A stretch of 64,000 bases of DNA from Chryseobacterium sp. (GTDB lineage Bacteria; Bacteroidota; Bacteroidia; Flavobacteriales; Weeksellaceae). Of the stretch, positions 1 through 9,775 are shown one piece after another; position 1 is the first letter of the stretch, and each line of letters opens with the position of its first letter. The DNA is taken from positions 1 through 64,000 of the forward strand of contig JAITUA010000015.1 of assembly GCA_031286615.1 (NCBI GenBank), read 5' to 3'. Position numbers and translations under genes: made by a program. A model generated the notes under the pieces. The model searched no databases. It worked only from the letters and a program-made list of their open reading frames with translations, and was not told the DNA's origin.

Positions 1-1053
1 TCCCAATTAATTTTAGGCGGAAGAGGTTTAGACGAAGTAGAGAAGATAATTCCAACAAAAGACGGTGGAGCCTTACTTGGAATTTATTCCAGAAGTGGAT
101 CTGTTAAAACGAATAATCAGCAATCAACGATAAACACTAATACTTCAACCGACAAACCTGCAACCCATAACCTGTTATCTGCAACCTCAAAGCAGAGCGA
201 CAATTTCGGTGAAGGCGACTACTGGATTGTCAAGTTAGACAAAAACGGAAAAGTAGAATGGGAGAAGAACTTTGGAGGGAAAGGAGACGATCATATCAGA
301 ACCTTAGCATTAACCTCAAATGGCTTCATAATCGGTGGAGAATCCAGATCAGAAAGATCAGGAAACAAAACAGTTGGAATCGAAGAAGGAACAGACCTTT
401 GGCTGATTTCTTTAAATGAAAGAGGAGAAGAGCAATGGCAGAAATCCTACAATTTCAAAAACAGAGATATTCTGATGGGAATGAGTGTGATTCAGAGCCA
501 GGATTCAAGAGCCAGGAATCAAGACTTTACAAAAGGAATTTTATTAGGAGGTTATACCCAGGCTGAAGGAAGAGTAGAAACTGATGATGAAACTTTTTGG
601 ATGCTCTACTTGGATCAGAATGGCAATGAGCAATGGAGAAAACATGTCAAAGGAGAATCCAGAAAGAAGGAAGAGAGACTTTCTGACTTGAAACTGAACA
701 GAGACGGTTCTATTATTCTTGCCGGAACCAGTGCAGAAGAACTGGGTAAAGAAAACTGGAAAATAGTAAAGCTTGGACTTGGAGATAAGCAGGTAGATCA
801 GTTAATTGAAAAATACGACATTAAGATCTATCCAAACCCTGTTTCTGACTATGCTTATGTAGAAATAGGATTCAACGACTTCAAAGAAGCAGATATCCTG
901 TTGTATGATATGTCTGGAAGACAGCTTCAGAGTATTAAAACAAAGAACAATGTGACTAAGATTAATACTCAGGCTTTGGTTCAGGGAGCATATCTGGTGA
1001 CGATAAAAACTGATAACAATAAAACGGCGAATGCCAAATTAATAAAGAAATAA
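1..1053 (+). CDS. T9SS type A sorting domain protein (5' truncated by window)
   Basis: The frame is open from the first base and ends at 1053, so the N-terminus lies outside the window. The visible part has repeated blocks of the type 'YWIVKLDKNGKVEWEKNFGG' (about 225-285), again near 395-450 and 595-650, a pattern common in beta-propeller-like secreted proteins of Flavobacteriia. The last ~75 residues (about 830-1050) are a T9SS type A sorting domain: 'YPNPVSDYAYVEIG', then 'LYDMSGRQL', then 'GAYLVTIKT' and a lysine-rich end. Known role of that domain: export through the outer membrane by the type IX system and anchoring or release at the surface. The next gene starts 12 bp downstream, so it is probably the first visible gene of the Rhs operon. 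The function of the propeller part is unknown. Confidence 0.85.
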   Translation, partial: SQLILGGRGLDEVEKIIPTKDGGALLGIYSRSGSVKTNNQQSTINTNTSTDKPATHNLLSATSKQSDNFGEGDYWIVKLDKNGKVEWEKNFGGKGDDHIRTLALTSNGFIIGGESRSERSGNKTVGIEEGTDLWLISLNERGEEQWQKSYNFKNRDILMGMSVIQSQDSRARNQDFTKGILLGGYTQAEGRVETDDETFWMLYLDQNGNEQWRKHVKGESRKKEERLSDLKLNRDGSIILAGTSAEELGKENWKIVKLGLGDKQVDQLIEKYDIKIYPNPVSDYAYVEIGFNDFKEADILLYDMSGRQLQSIKTKNNVTKINTQALVQGAYLVTIKTDNNKTANAKLIKK

Positions 1054-1065
1054 ACACTAATAATA

Positions 1066-4000
1066 ATGAACATGCAATATAATAGAAACCGTAAAATAAC
1101 ATTATCAATATTGTGTTTATTTGGAATATCATTTTATTCAGGTCAGAATATACCTACAATAAAATCTCCACAGACTTATAGTATTGAAAAATTTGGTAAT
1201 ATTCCTGTTAGTATGAATACAGGAAGTGTTTCCTATGATATCAACCTTTTTAATTATAGAGATATTTATAATGGAAGTGGATATAATATTGGATTGAGAT
1301 ATTATGGGACAGGATTTGTTCCTGCAAAAAAATCTAACTATGTCGGATTAGATTGGTCATTGGATATTGGAGGAGCAATTAGTAGAGAAGTAAGAGGATT
1401 GCCTGATGATTTCTTTTCAGATTGGCCGAAAAAACAAGGCTTATATGGATATTTAGAAGGTGTTAAAACATCCAATAAAACTAATAATGATATATACAAC
1501 CAAAACTACAGTCAACTTCCTAGTGGAAATGGTGGAATAGGAATTAAGACAGGAGCATACGCCTTTGAAATTGAACCAGATAAGTTTAGCTTTAACTTTA
1601 TGGGAAATAGTGGATATTTCTTCATTGGAAATGATATGAAACCCATTATTATTTCGGATAATAAAAATCTAAAAATTGATATTTCAGGACTTTCATCTAA
1701 ACAACCTCTTAATCCGATCGAAATAAATGGTAATCAATGCTTGACTAAAGCTACAACTATTATAATTACAGATGAAAAAGGTATAAAATATTATTTTGGG
1801 GGTAATTATGAAAACCTGGAGATTTCATATCATTTATTATCAGAAAATGAGTCAGAAAACCCTTTTATTATCACCTCATGGAATTTATTCAAAATTGAAT
1901 ATCCTAATTCTAATATACTAGAAATTGAGTATCGTAAAGCCACACCTAGTGTAACTGACAGAAACTTTTGCAGAAATAATCCTGGACATATTAGGAACTT
2001 ACAAGAGCCTTTTCTACTAATGTTTGATCATAATACGATTTTTAAGCAAGAGATTACAGCTACAAATGAAAATTATAATACAAGCAGTGGAAGTTTGTTA
2101 TGGGACGGAACTATTCACTGGGGCAACATTACTACATCCAGTAATGGTTCGACAACGTCATATTCTGCTACTAAAAAAAGCTTTCCAAATTCAATATTAT
2201 TAAATGGGAAAACAATTGTTTCCTTTGATTTCGAAAGATTTGATCCATATGCAGGGCATACAATTCCATCTCTAAAGTTAAAAAATATTGTTTTCTATAA
2301 TACTTCTGGAAATCAAATAGTGAAGCAAGTAAATTTTGACTATTACAGAAACAAAGATTACTTTTTTTTAGATAAGGTAAAGATGCATAGAAAAAACAGG
2401 ATCTCATCAGATTATTTACAAGAATATAGCTTTGATTATTATAATAAAACTACATTACCCGAGGATGCAGGATTAATAGACTATTGGGGTTATTTTAATA
2501 ATAAACCTAGGATGAATACGATTCCAAATTTTACACTAAATAAAAATACTGGGGACTACGTAATTACAGATAATACACGAGAAGCAGATCCTACATTATG
2601 TTCAATGGGATTAATGAAAACAATAACCTATCCAACCAAAGGAAAAAGTGAATTCATTTATGAACCTCATAAGTATAGCGAAAAAATAGACAGGAATTCC
2701 ACATCACAATTTAAAAACACACTAATTCAATCAGAAGGAATTGTAAGTGGAGGGCGAATTAATAAAATCGTAAATTATTCTAATGATGGAACTCAAGTAG
2801 GTATTAAAGAGTATAAGTATATCAGCAACTATTCTCCCAATGGAGCAAGCATTAAATCAAGTGGAATTCTATCCAATTTTTATCGCAATTTAGTTTATAT
2901 AAGAGTTCAAAAGCCTTTTGGTACTTATGAGGAACTGAATGCTTATTCAGATAATTTTATTGATACGTCTATGAATTCGTTTCCTGTACTATATTCTGAA
3001 GTTACAGAAATTGAAAATAATAAAGGATATACAAAATATTATTTTACCGATTACAAAATGTATCCTGATAGCCAGGATAATAAAGTAGTTGATAATAATT
3101 TAACTAATTTGGATATAAATTATTATCCTGTTAATATAGCAAATATTAACCTTCCTTACCGTTCAAATAATTATAAAAGAGGAAAATTATATAAACAGGA
3201 GATATATGATCAGAATTTCAATAAATTAAAATCCTCCCATACAGAGTTTATAGATGTTTCGGAAGTTATCCCCAATAATTTTGCTTCTTATGTTACAGAT
3301 AGATTAAGAACTAAATATTTCTTTAAGCTATTTGGAGGGTCATTCTCACCAGGCAAAACTATTTCTGAGGATATTTTAAACAGTAATGTAGTATCATCTA
3401 AGTCAGAATATTTTTATCAGTCTTCCAATGGAGTGAATTTATCAAAGATTAAGAGTACAAATACAGATGGGAAAATTACAGAAACTAACTATCAATATGC
3501 TCATGAAAAAGGAAATCAAAAATTGATCAATGCGAATATCGTAGACACTCCATTAGAAACATCTATACTGGAAAAGCAGGATATAAATGATGCTGGAAAA
3601 TTAGTTTCTAAATCAGAAGTTAAGTATGATAACCCCGCAAATATATATCCTAGTATGGCATTATCCTATGATTTGTCAAACAGTACTCCGTCGGCTAAAG
3701 TTACTTATGATCTTTATGATGGGAAAGGCAATTTACAGCAGTATACGACTGAGAATGGTGTTTCTACAACAATAATCTGGGGGTATAACAATACTCAGCC
3801 CATTGCAAAAATAGAAGGTGCAAAACTATCTGATATTCAACAATCTTTTATCGACAGTATTGTTAATGCTTCTGATACTGATGCTTTAGCAGGACGTAAT
3901 AATGATGAATTTGCTGTATTGTCTGCATTGAATTCATTCAGAAATGGCTTACCAAATTATCAGACCACGACCTATACTTATGATCTATCACTCGGTATAA

Positions 4001-4125
4001 GAAGTATCACTCCACCATCAGGAATTAGAGAGAACTATTTGTACGATTCCGCAGGCAGACTTGAAAAAGTGACTGATATGGATGGCAAGGTATTGAAGGA
4101 GATGATGTACAATTATAAAAACTAA
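1066..4125 (+). CDS. Secreted YD/Rhs-type protein, first component of Rhs operon
   Basis: A 1019-aa protein with an N-terminal Sec signal ending around 'FGISFYSGQNIP'. The N-terminal region ('GNIPVSMNTGSVSYDINL', then 'VGLDWSLDIGGAISREVRG') resembles the start of Bacteroidota proteins encoded directly before DUF6443/Rhs genes. The C-terminal part has YD-type repeats such as 'TYTYDLSLGIRSITPPSG' and 'YLYDSAGRLEKVTDMDGK'. It has no T9SS tail and no toxin tip; it stops after a YD repeat. The Rhs gene starts 5 bp after its stop, so the two are surely co-transcribed. I infer that both fold into one Rhs shell or that this protein is a partner of the shell. Enzymatic function is not apparent. Confidence 0.8.
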   Translation: MNMQYNRNRKITLSILCLFGISFYSGQNIPTIKSPQTYSIEKFGNIPVSMNTGSVSYDINLFNYRDIYNGSGYNIGLRYYGTGFVPAKKSNYVGLDWSLDIGGAISREVRGLPDDFFSDWPKKQGLYGYLEGVKTSNKTNNDIYNQNYSQLPSGNGGIGIKTGAYAFEIEPDKFSFNFMGNSGYFFIGNDMKPIIISDNKNLKIDISGLSSKQPLNPIEINGNQCLTKATTIIITDEKGIKYYFGGNYENLEISYHLLSENESENPFIITSWNLFKIEYPNSNILEIEYRKATPSVTDRNFCRNNPGHIRNLQEPFLLMFDHNTIFKQEITATNENYNTSSGSLLWDGTIHWGNITTSSNGSTTSYSATKKSFPNSILLNGKTIVSFDFERFDPYAGHTIPSLKLKNIVFYNTSGNQIVKQVNFDYYRNKDYFFLDKVKMHRKNRISSDYLQEYSFDYYNKTTLPEDAGLIDYWGYFNNKPRMNTIPNFTLNKNTGDYVITDNTREADPTLCSMGLMKTITYPTKGKSEFIYEPHKYSEKIDRNSTSQFKNTLIQSEGIVSGGRINKIVNYSNDGTQVGIKEYKYISNYSPNGASIKSSGILSNFYRNLVYIRVQKPFGTYEELNAYSDNFIDTSMNSFPVLYSEVTEIENNKGYTKYYFTDYKMYPDSQDNKVVDNNLTNLDINYYPVNIANINLPYRSNNYKRGKLYKQEIYDQNFNKLKSSHTEFIDVSEVIPNNFASYVTDRLRTKYFFKLFGGSFSPGKTISEDILNSNVVSSKSEYFYQSSNGVNLSKIKSTNTDGKITETNYQYAHEKGNQKLINANIVDTPLETSILEKQDINDAGKLVSKSEVKYDNPANIYPSMALSYDLSNSTPSAKVTYDLYDGKGNLQQYTTENGVSTTIIWGYNNTQPIAKIEGAKLSDIQQSFIDSIVNASDTDALAGRNNDEFAVLSALNSFRNGLPNYQTTTYTYDLSLGIRSITPPSGIRENYLYDSAGRLEKVTDMDGKVLKEMMYNYKN

Positions 4126-4130
4126 ACACA

Positions 4131-7100
4131 ATGAAAAAATTGATAATACCGATAGGAGTATTACTTCTGTCCAATTTAACCAATGCACAGCTTACGGTAC
4201 TTCCTAATACTGAAAATTATATACAGAGTAAAACGTATCTTGATTATAATGGTTCTTCAGCTACCAAATCCTCAGAAACGGTTCAATATTTTGACGGTTT
4301 GGGAAGACCAAAACAAATCGTCAACGTAAAAGCATCTCCATTGGGAAAAGATGTTGTTACCCCTATCAAATACGACCAGTTCGGAAGGCAGGTTCAGGAC
4401 TATCTTCCTGTTCCGCAGGCAGGAACTCTTAACGGAGCCATTACTCCTGATCCATTATCAAATGTAAGCAGCAGCCCTTATGGAACAGAGAAAATCTATT
4501 CAGAAAAAATTCTGGAAAACTCACCATTAGACCGTATTTTAGGACAAAAACAAGTTGGAAACGCTTGGGATAATAAACCTATTACTTTTGGATATGATGC
4601 CAATGCAGATGGCGAGGTTAAAAAATATACGGCCACTTTTAGCTATACTAATTTTGAATCAAAACTAATATTATCCGGTTCCTATGGAACAGGGCAGCTG
4701 TATAAAAATACAGTTACCGATGAAGACGGCAACTCAACCATTGAGTTTAAAAACGGACAGGGACAGGTGCTATTGGTAAGAAAAGTAATCAATGCTACAG
4801 AAAATGCAGATACCTATTACGTTTACAACAATTATAACCAATTGGCTTATGTGATTCCTCCTAAAGCCTCTGTAGAAGCAGATCCCAATACTGTACTTAA
4901 TGATTTGTGCTATCAGTATAAATATGATGGAAGAAGTCGTCTGGTAGAAAAGAAACTTCCCGGCAAAGGGTGGGAATATATGGTGTATGACAAACAGGAT
5001 AGGCTGATTATGACCCAGGATATAGTTCTTAAAGATAAAGGGCAATGGCTTTTCACTAAATATGACAAGTTTGGAAGAGTCATTTATACTGGAATCACAA
5101 ATAATCCTGCCAGCAGGGCGTCAATGCAAAATAGTGTTAATATCAATGCTAATTTATATGAAACCAGGACTGCTACACCAGGATTTACCTTAAACGGTTT
5201 ACCTGTATATTATACTAAGCTATCCTCTCCTACTGGTCTTAATATACTGTTAAGTGTTAATTACTATGATACCTATCCTTCATACAATTTCAATCCGGCA
5301 TTTCCTTCAGCTATTCAGGGAAACCCTGTACTTACTGCTAACCCTGCGGTTGATGGAAGAAGTACTAAAGGGCTTCCTGTGATGAGCTTTGTAAAGAATA
5401 TTGAAGATGATAACTGGACAAAAAACTATACTTATTATGATAATAAAGGAAGAGTTATTGGAAGCCATTCTATCAATCATTTGGGAGGGTATACTCATAC
5501 AGAGTCTAAACTTGATTTTGCAGGATTACCGCAACAAAACATTACCAGACATAGGAGGTTAGATACAGATACGGAAAGAGTCATTACAGAAACTTTTGAT
5601 TATGATAACCAGAATAGGCTACTGGTTCATAAGCATCAGGTGGATAGTAATCCTGTAGAAATTCTTGCTCAGAATAAGTATAATGAACTTTCACAGTTGG
5701 AATCTAAAAAAGTGGGAGGAACAACTGCTGCATCACCATTGCAGACCATAGATTATAAGTACAATATCCGAGGCTGGATGACCCAGGTTAATGACCCAGC
5801 CAACCTAAACGGAAAACTTTTTGGTTATAAAGTAAAATATACAAATCCTGTCTATTCAGATATTTCTCCTGGTAAATATAATGGAAACATTGCTGAAATA
5901 GACTGGAACATGTCAACTGTTAATAATCTGAAAAGATATAACTATACTTATGATAAGCTTAATAGATTAACAGATGCCGAATATGCAGAACCGGAGACCA
6001 CTAATCCGCATAATAAGAATTTTGATGAGCGTTTAATCTATGATGCAAACGGAAATATTACATTTTTAAAAAGAAATGCTATCCCTGTTTACGGTGCAAC
6101 CGCTACACAGGTAGATAATCTTGAATATAAATATACAGGAAACCGTTTGAATCAGATCATTGAAAGTTCATTAAATGATTCTGGTTATGAAGGAGGGAAC
6201 AATATCATTGATTATGATCTCAATGGAAACATGATCACCATGAAGGATAAAGGAATTCAGACTATTCAGTATAATTATCTGAGTTTACCGGATTCCTATA
6301 CAATCACCCAGAATAATCCTTTCGGACTTCCTATGAACAGCGGGTTAGAATATCTGTATCGTGCTGATGGTGTGAAACTTCGTAAAACATATTCCAGTGC
6401 TCCGCCACGTGGGCAGACAACTATTACAATGACCGATTATCTGGATGGTTTCCAGTATTCATATCGTGAAGGGGGTGGGATATGCCTTGAATGTCGTACG
6501 GAAACAGCTTTTGAAGAGCAGGCCTATAAGAATATCAATACCCTTTCCGGTATTGGTGGTACTCCGGTATGGAAACTCGATTTTGTACCTACAGCTGAAG
6601 GATTTTACAGTTTCACAGAAAACCGTTATATTTATCAATACAAAGATCACCTTGGCAATGCCAGAGTAAGCTTTGCAAAAAACAGCGAAGGCGCTCTTGA
6701 AGTTACAGATACCAACAACTATTATCCATTTGGTTTAAACCATATTGAAGGGATGCTTAGTACTTCTAATTTTGGAGGATATTATAGTTACAAGTATAAT
6801 GGTAAGGAACTTCAGGAGACTGGGATGTATGATTATGGAGCGAGGATGTATATACCAGATATTGGACGTTGGGGTGTAGTGGATCCGTTAGCAGAGAAAT
6901 ATACAAGAATGTCACCATATACTTATGTTGGAAACAATCCTGCGATTTTTGTCGACTATGATGGAAGAGATTTTGGAATAAGCATAGATATGAAAAGTGG
7001 TATAATAACCGTTACTGCAAATTATTATGCATTAAGCCGGGATATGAATGCTGCAAAAGCTGCTGTAGCAAAATGGAATAAAGAAAGTGGAAAATATTCA

Positions 7101-7640
7101 TACACTTATAAAGATGGGAATGGTATAGAAAAATCACTCAAAGTTGTTTTTGCTCTTACCACTACGGATGTTAAATCTAATGTTAGAGCAGATTTAAAAA
7201 GTGCATTAAATGGAGATAAATCAGGAATCGGCAATTCTTTTACAGTAGATGATAATAGGATGAAATTAGAATCAACCACAACAGAAGGAATAACATCAGA
7301 AGGGCAAAGAATTACTGTAAGATCAACATCAAATGATGATACAGGAGGACATGAAGTAGGTCATACATTAGGACTTGATGATGATAAAGCAATCTCAAGC
7401 GATATCATGACTCATACTTCAGAAACTGGGGATTCTATAAACTCTACTTATATAAAAGATATTTTGAGTTATTTTGATGGAGATACCAATAATCCAAATA
7501 AAGCAAGTGATAAAACCAAAGTAGATGGAAATCCACGAAGTGTAGTAATTGATACCACAAACAGTAATTTAAAGACCGAAAAAGATTATGAAAGTTTTAA
7601 AAAAGGAAAAGTTAAATATTCGCCTAACTCTACAGAATAA
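4131..7640 (+). CDS. DUF6443/Rhs core polymorphic toxin with zincin metallopeptidase tip
   Basis: An 1169-aa protein with a signal peptide ('LLLSNLTNAQL'), a DUF6443-type N-terminal region ('QYFDGLGRPKQIVNVKASP'), many YD repeats and a standard Rhs core end at 6619-6960 ('YQYKDHLGNARVSF', 'YYPFGLNHIEGM', 'YDYGARMYIPDIGRWGVVDP', 'NNPAIFVDYDGRD'). The variable C-terminal tip follows, about 220 residues. At 7350-7383 it has an extended zinc motif HExxHxxGxxD (H1074, E1075, H1078, G1081, D1084) and then 'SSDIMTH', a possible Met-turn as in metzincins. Known family: Rhs/YD shells enclose and deliver a C-terminal toxin. The tip is inferred to be a secreted peptidase toxin. The following gene overlaps it by 53 bp and is the likely immunity gene. 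Confidence 0.9.
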   Translation: MKKLIIPIGVLLLSNLTNAQLTVLPNTENYIQSKTYLDYNGSSATKSSETVQYFDGLGRPKQIVNVKASPLGKDVVTPIKYDQFGRQVQDYLPVPQAGTLNGAITPDPLSNVSSSPYGTEKIYSEKILENSPLDRILGQKQVGNAWDNKPITFGYDANADGEVKKYTATFSYTNFESKLILSGSYGTGQLYKNTVTDEDGNSTIEFKNGQGQVLLVRKVINATENADTYYVYNNYNQLAYVIPPKASVEADPNTVLNDLCYQYKYDGRSRLVEKKLPGKGWEYMVYDKQDRLIMTQDIVLKDKGQWLFTKYDKFGRVIYTGITNNPASRASMQNSVNINANLYETRTATPGFTLNGLPVYYTKLSSPTGLNILLSVNYYDTYPSYNFNPAFPSAIQGNPVLTANPAVDGRSTKGLPVMSFVKNIEDDNWTKNYTYYDNKGRVIGSHSINHLGGYTHTESKLDFAGLPQQNITRHRRLDTDTERVITETFDYDNQNRLLVHKHQVDSNPVEILAQNKYNELSQLESKKVGGTTAASPLQTIDYKYNIRGWMTQVNDPANLNGKLFGYKVKYTNPVYSDISPGKYNGNIAEIDWNMSTVNNLKRYNYTYDKLNRLTDAEYAEPETTNPHNKNFDERLIYDANGNITFLKRNAIPVYGATATQVDNLEYKYTGNRLNQIIESSLNDSGYEGGNNIIDYDLNGNMITMKDKGIQTIQYNYLSLPDSYTITQNNPFGLPMNSGLEYLYRADGVKLRKTYSSAPPRGQTTITMTDYLDGFQYSYREGGGICLECRTETAFEEQAYKNINTLSGIGGTPVWKLDFVPTAEGFYSFTENRYIYQYKDHLGNARVSFAKNSEGALEVTDTNNYYPFGLNHIEGMLSTSNFGGYYSYKYNGKELQETGMYDYGARMYIPDIGRWGVVDPLAEKYTRMSPYTYVGNNPAIFVDYDGRDFGISIDMKSGIITVTANYYALSRDMNAAKAAVAKWNKESGKYSYTYKDGNGIEKSLKVVFALTTTDVKSNVRADLKSALNGDKSGIGNSFTVDDNRMKLESTTTEGITSEGQRITVRSTSNDDTGGHEVGHTLGLDDDKAISSDIMTHTSETGDSINSTYIKDILSYFDGDTNNPNKASDKTKVDGNPRSVVIDTTNSNLKTEKDYESFKKGKVKYSPNSTE
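6619..6896 (+). repeat. Rhs core end, expressed copy (repeat copy 1 of 5)
   Basis: This segment of the Rhs gene, from 'aaaaccgttatatttatc' to the codons for 'DPLAE', recurs four times downstream at 8213-8491, 9776-10010, 11354-11631 and 13146-13404. Copies 2 and 4 line up with it codon for codon without length change. It lies immediately before the variable tip, so it is the natural site of homologous exchange with the silent tips. Confidence 0.85.
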
Positions 7641-8115
7641 TTTCTATATAATAGTGTTCTTATTATTTTCAAACTTCTTGTTTTCACAGAAGTTTGATGA
7701 TTATTATCTGACATCAAAAATTATAACTTTTAAAAATCCTGTACTTGTGGTTCCGGATTATGATAAAGTGGGTATTTTTATAATGGAAAGTGAAGATTTT
7801 GATAAAGAAAAAAACATCAAAATATTATTTAAGCAAAAGAAAGCTTTTCTTTTTGATACAGACTCGTTTAGTTTTCATTCAATTGCTGATAGACAAAAAA
7901 TGAACATTATTGAACAAGAGTATGATTACAGCTCTAAAAAAGAAAATGGAAAATCTATAATTCTTAAATTAGATGAAAAGATAAAGTCTTTTTATATAGG
8001 TTTTATAAAATTGCGATATTATAATAGTATTGATGCTTCTGCTCATTCGAGATATCCATATATTAAAAATACGGATAATTATGAGATGGTTCTAATACCC
8101 TCGTTTATAGAATAA
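7588..8115 (+). CDS. Putative immunity protein for metallopeptidase tip, exported
   Basis: A 175-aa protein starting inside the last 53 bp of the Rhs gene. With this ATG the N-terminus is basic, then hydrophobic ('FYIIVFLLFSNFLFSQ'), and looks like a Sec signal peptide with cleavage near the Gln. The rest is a lysine-rich, probably beta-rich domain with no family I recognise. Its position directly after a toxin tip and its small size are typical of immunity genes of polymorphic toxins. The export signal suggests it works in the periplasm or envelope. The assignment as immunity protein is inference from position only. Confidence 0.65.
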   Translation: MKVLKKEKLNIRLTLQNNFYIIVFLLFSNFLFSQKFDDYYLTSKIITFKNPVLVVPDYDKVGIFIMESEDFDKEKNIKILFKQKKAFLFDTDSFSFHSIADRQKMNIIEQEYDYSSKKENGKSIILKLDEKIKSFYIGFIKLRYYNSIDASAHSRYPYIKNTDNYEMVLIPSFIE

Positions 8116-8130
8116 ACTAAAAACTCTTCC

Positions 8131-8160
8131 GCTGGAGCATGCGTCCTAACTCGTGTCCAT
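8131..8160. repeat. Inter-cassette spacer element, copy A
   Basis: A GC-richer 30-bp stretch ('gctggagcatgcgtcctaac' followed by 'tcgtgtccat') in otherwise AT-rich DNA. Similar sequence recurs after other immunity genes near 11246-11280, 13064-13095 and 14596-14627, each time just before a 'aaaccactgc' hairpin. The best-kept copies contain a GCGAGC/GCTCG inverted pair. Confidence 0.6.
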
Positions 8161-8171
8161 AGATAAAATAA

Positions 8172-8197
8172 AAAACCACTGCAAAAGTAGTGGTTTT
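8172..8197. terminator. Hairpin after immunity gene 1 (AAAACCACT stem)
   Basis: Inverted repeat with 9-bp arms (8172-8180 and 8189-8197) and an 8-nt loop, followed by a T-rich run. It is probably the transcription terminator of the expressed Rhs-immunity operon. Four relatives follow the other immunity genes. Confidence 0.7.
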
Positions 8198-8212
8198 ATT
8201 CTCTTTTTCTAG

Positions 8213-8491
8213 AGGAACTACTATATTTACAAGTACAGAGATCACCTTGGCAATGGCAGAGTAAGCTTTGCAAAAAACAGCGAAGGCGCTCTTGAAGTTA
8301 CATATACCAACAACTATTATCCATTTGGATTAAATCATATTGAAGGGATGCTCAGTACTTCTAATTTTGGAGGATATTATAGTTACAAGTATAATGGTAA
8401 GGAATTGCAGGAAACGGGTATGTATGATTATGGCGCGAGATTTTATATGCCAGATATCGGTAGATGGAGTGTTATAGATCCGTTGGCGGAG
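8213..8491 (+). repeat. Rhs core end, silent copy 2
   Basis: Repeat of the last ~280 bp of the Rhs core, in the same reading frame as the expressed gene. An in-frame TAG codon at 8210-8212 lies directly before the homology, so translation cannot enter from upstream. The copy carries a few substitutions relative to 6619-6896 but no indel. Confidence 0.8.
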
Positions 8492-9247
8492 AAGATGACG
8501 AGACATAGTCCTTACAAGTATGCTTTTAATAATCCGATTAGATTTATTGATCCAGACGGCAGGGCTCCTTTTGGCGATTTTTTTGAAACTACTGGGAAGT
8601 ATTTAGGTAGTGACGGGAAAAATGATAAAAAAGTATATATAAGTCAGGGAGATAAAAGTAATTATTTAACATCTTCAAAGCAAGAAATAATTGGAGGGGT
8701 AGCAAGTCTAAATGCAATTTCCACAGCTTTGAAATTAACTGCTGGGAAGTCTAATCATATCATAAGCCCTGATAATGTTGGAGGATTACATGAAGTAAGA
8801 GCAGATATTGATTTAGCAGGTAATAGAACAACATTTACAACTGGAGGGAAAGCAATTATAGATAAAGCAACTAATCAAGGAACTGGAACAGTGAGTCCAA
8901 TTGACGTAGCGGTGCAGCATGGTATAGGAACTCAACCAAATTCAGATATTGTATTGCATACACACCCAACTAAAACAATTTTTGAGAATGGAAAAACCTA
9001 TACTTTTGTAGTAACGGAACCTTCTTCAGGTGATAAGGCAGATTTTGCCAACCGTAATACTAATATTATTGCGGGTAATTTAGAAAGAAATGCTGTGACG
9101 GTTAATTCTAATGGTACAGTTCAAGATCCTTATAATAAACAAGGAGCTATATTTTATGATCGCAATGCTAATGAGACTATGAGAATCGGTTTACCAGTAG
9201 TTAATAAAATATTATCTAGTTATGAAAATGGTCAAGTTAAACCTTAA
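8348..9247 (+). CDS. Silent Rhs tip 2: core remnant plus JAMM/JAB-like peptidase toxin
   Basis: The first ATG of the open frame is inside the core repeat ('GMLSTSNFGGYY'); in-frame core sequence extends back to 8213 where a TAG blocks it. I see no good ribosome-binding site, so it is probably not expressed where it stands. After 'NPIRFIDPDGRAP' comes a ~220-aa toxin region. Near its end is HTHP (nucleotides 8957-8968; H204, H206 counted from this ATG) and then 'PSSGD' (S226, D229), matching the JAMM zinc motif HxHP...SxxD. Known JAMM enzymes are zinc isopeptidases or peptidases, and Rhs tips of this kind are called JAB-like toxins. The predicted immunity gene overlaps by 26 bp. Frame is continuous with the core, so one crossover would make it a working tip. 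Confidence 0.75.
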   Translation: MLSTSNFGGYYSYKYNGKELQETGMYDYGARFYMPDIGRWSVIDPLAEKMTRHSPYKYAFNNPIRFIDPDGRAPFGDFFETTGKYLGSDGKNDKKVYISQGDKSNYLTSSKQEIIGGVASLNAISTALKLTAGKSNHIISPDNVGGLHEVRADIDLAGNRTTFTTGGKAIIDKATNQGTGTVSPIDVAVQHGIGTQPNSDIVLHTHPTKTIFENGKTYTFVVTEPSSGDKADFANRNTNIIAGNLERNAVTVNSNGTVQDPYNKQGAIFYDRNANETMRIGLPVVNKILSSYENGQVKP

Positions 9248-9683
9248 TAAGATTATAATTTTATTGTCATCTTTTGTGTCAGTAATAGCTTACAGTCAAA
9301 AAGTCAATTTAATAATTTTTATAAATGATGAAATCATCACAAGCCCAATTGGCTTAGAATTTTATAATAAAACTTCATCGGATAAATATGAGTTTACTTA
9401 TTCTCCTGGAAAAGAAATTGATATTGTTAGTGATATTTTCAAAGAAAATATGATACTACGATTTGATGCATATGGTAATAAGGAAGACCCAATTAAGCGT
9501 TATAGTTATATTATACCTCTTAAAATGGATTTATTTAAAGATACCTCTTTTCTAATAATAAAAATTTACAATCTGGATAAAAAAAAATACAGAAAAAAGT
9601 ATTGTAGATCAGAAGAACCATATGTAATAGATTTTCATAAGAGTGGTTTGTACATGGACACTGTATCTACAAAGTGTAAATAA
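9222..9683 (+). CDS. Putative immunity protein for JAMM tip 2, exported
   Basis: A 153-aa protein overlapping the preceding toxin frame by 26 bp. It begins with a signal peptide ('KIIILLSSFVSVIAYSQK'), then a small beta-rich domain with no recognised family. Two Cys near the C-terminus ('KKYCRSEEP' and 'VSTKCK') could form a disulfide in the periplasm. Identity as an immunity protein is inferred from position. Confidence 0.6.
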   Translation: MKMVKLNLNKIIILLSSFVSVIAYSQKVNLIIFINDEIITSPIGLEFYNKTSSDKYEFTYSPGKEIDIVSDIFKENMILRFDAYGNKEDPIKRYSYIIPLKMDLFKDTSFLIIKIYNLDKKKYRKKYCRSEEPYVIDFHKSGLYMDTVSTKCK

Positions 9684-9720
9684 TTACCTGCAGAGTTATG
9701 AACTTAAGCAGATAAGACAT

Positions 9721-9750
9721 AAACCACTATAATTTATATTATGGTGGTTT
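9721..9750. terminator. Hairpin after immunity gene 2
   Basis: AAACCAC (9721-9727) pairs with GTGGTTT (9744-9750), and the inner bases extend the stem with one wobble pair. It is a variant of the 'aaaccactgc' hairpin found after the other cassettes. Confidence 0.6.
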
Positions 9751-9775
9751 ATTACAAATAATTATTTATCATTAA

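Noticed and set aside
6459-6650. Antisense frames within the Rhs gene
   Set aside because: Shadows of the strong coding frame on the plus strand, with no start signals or family similarity.
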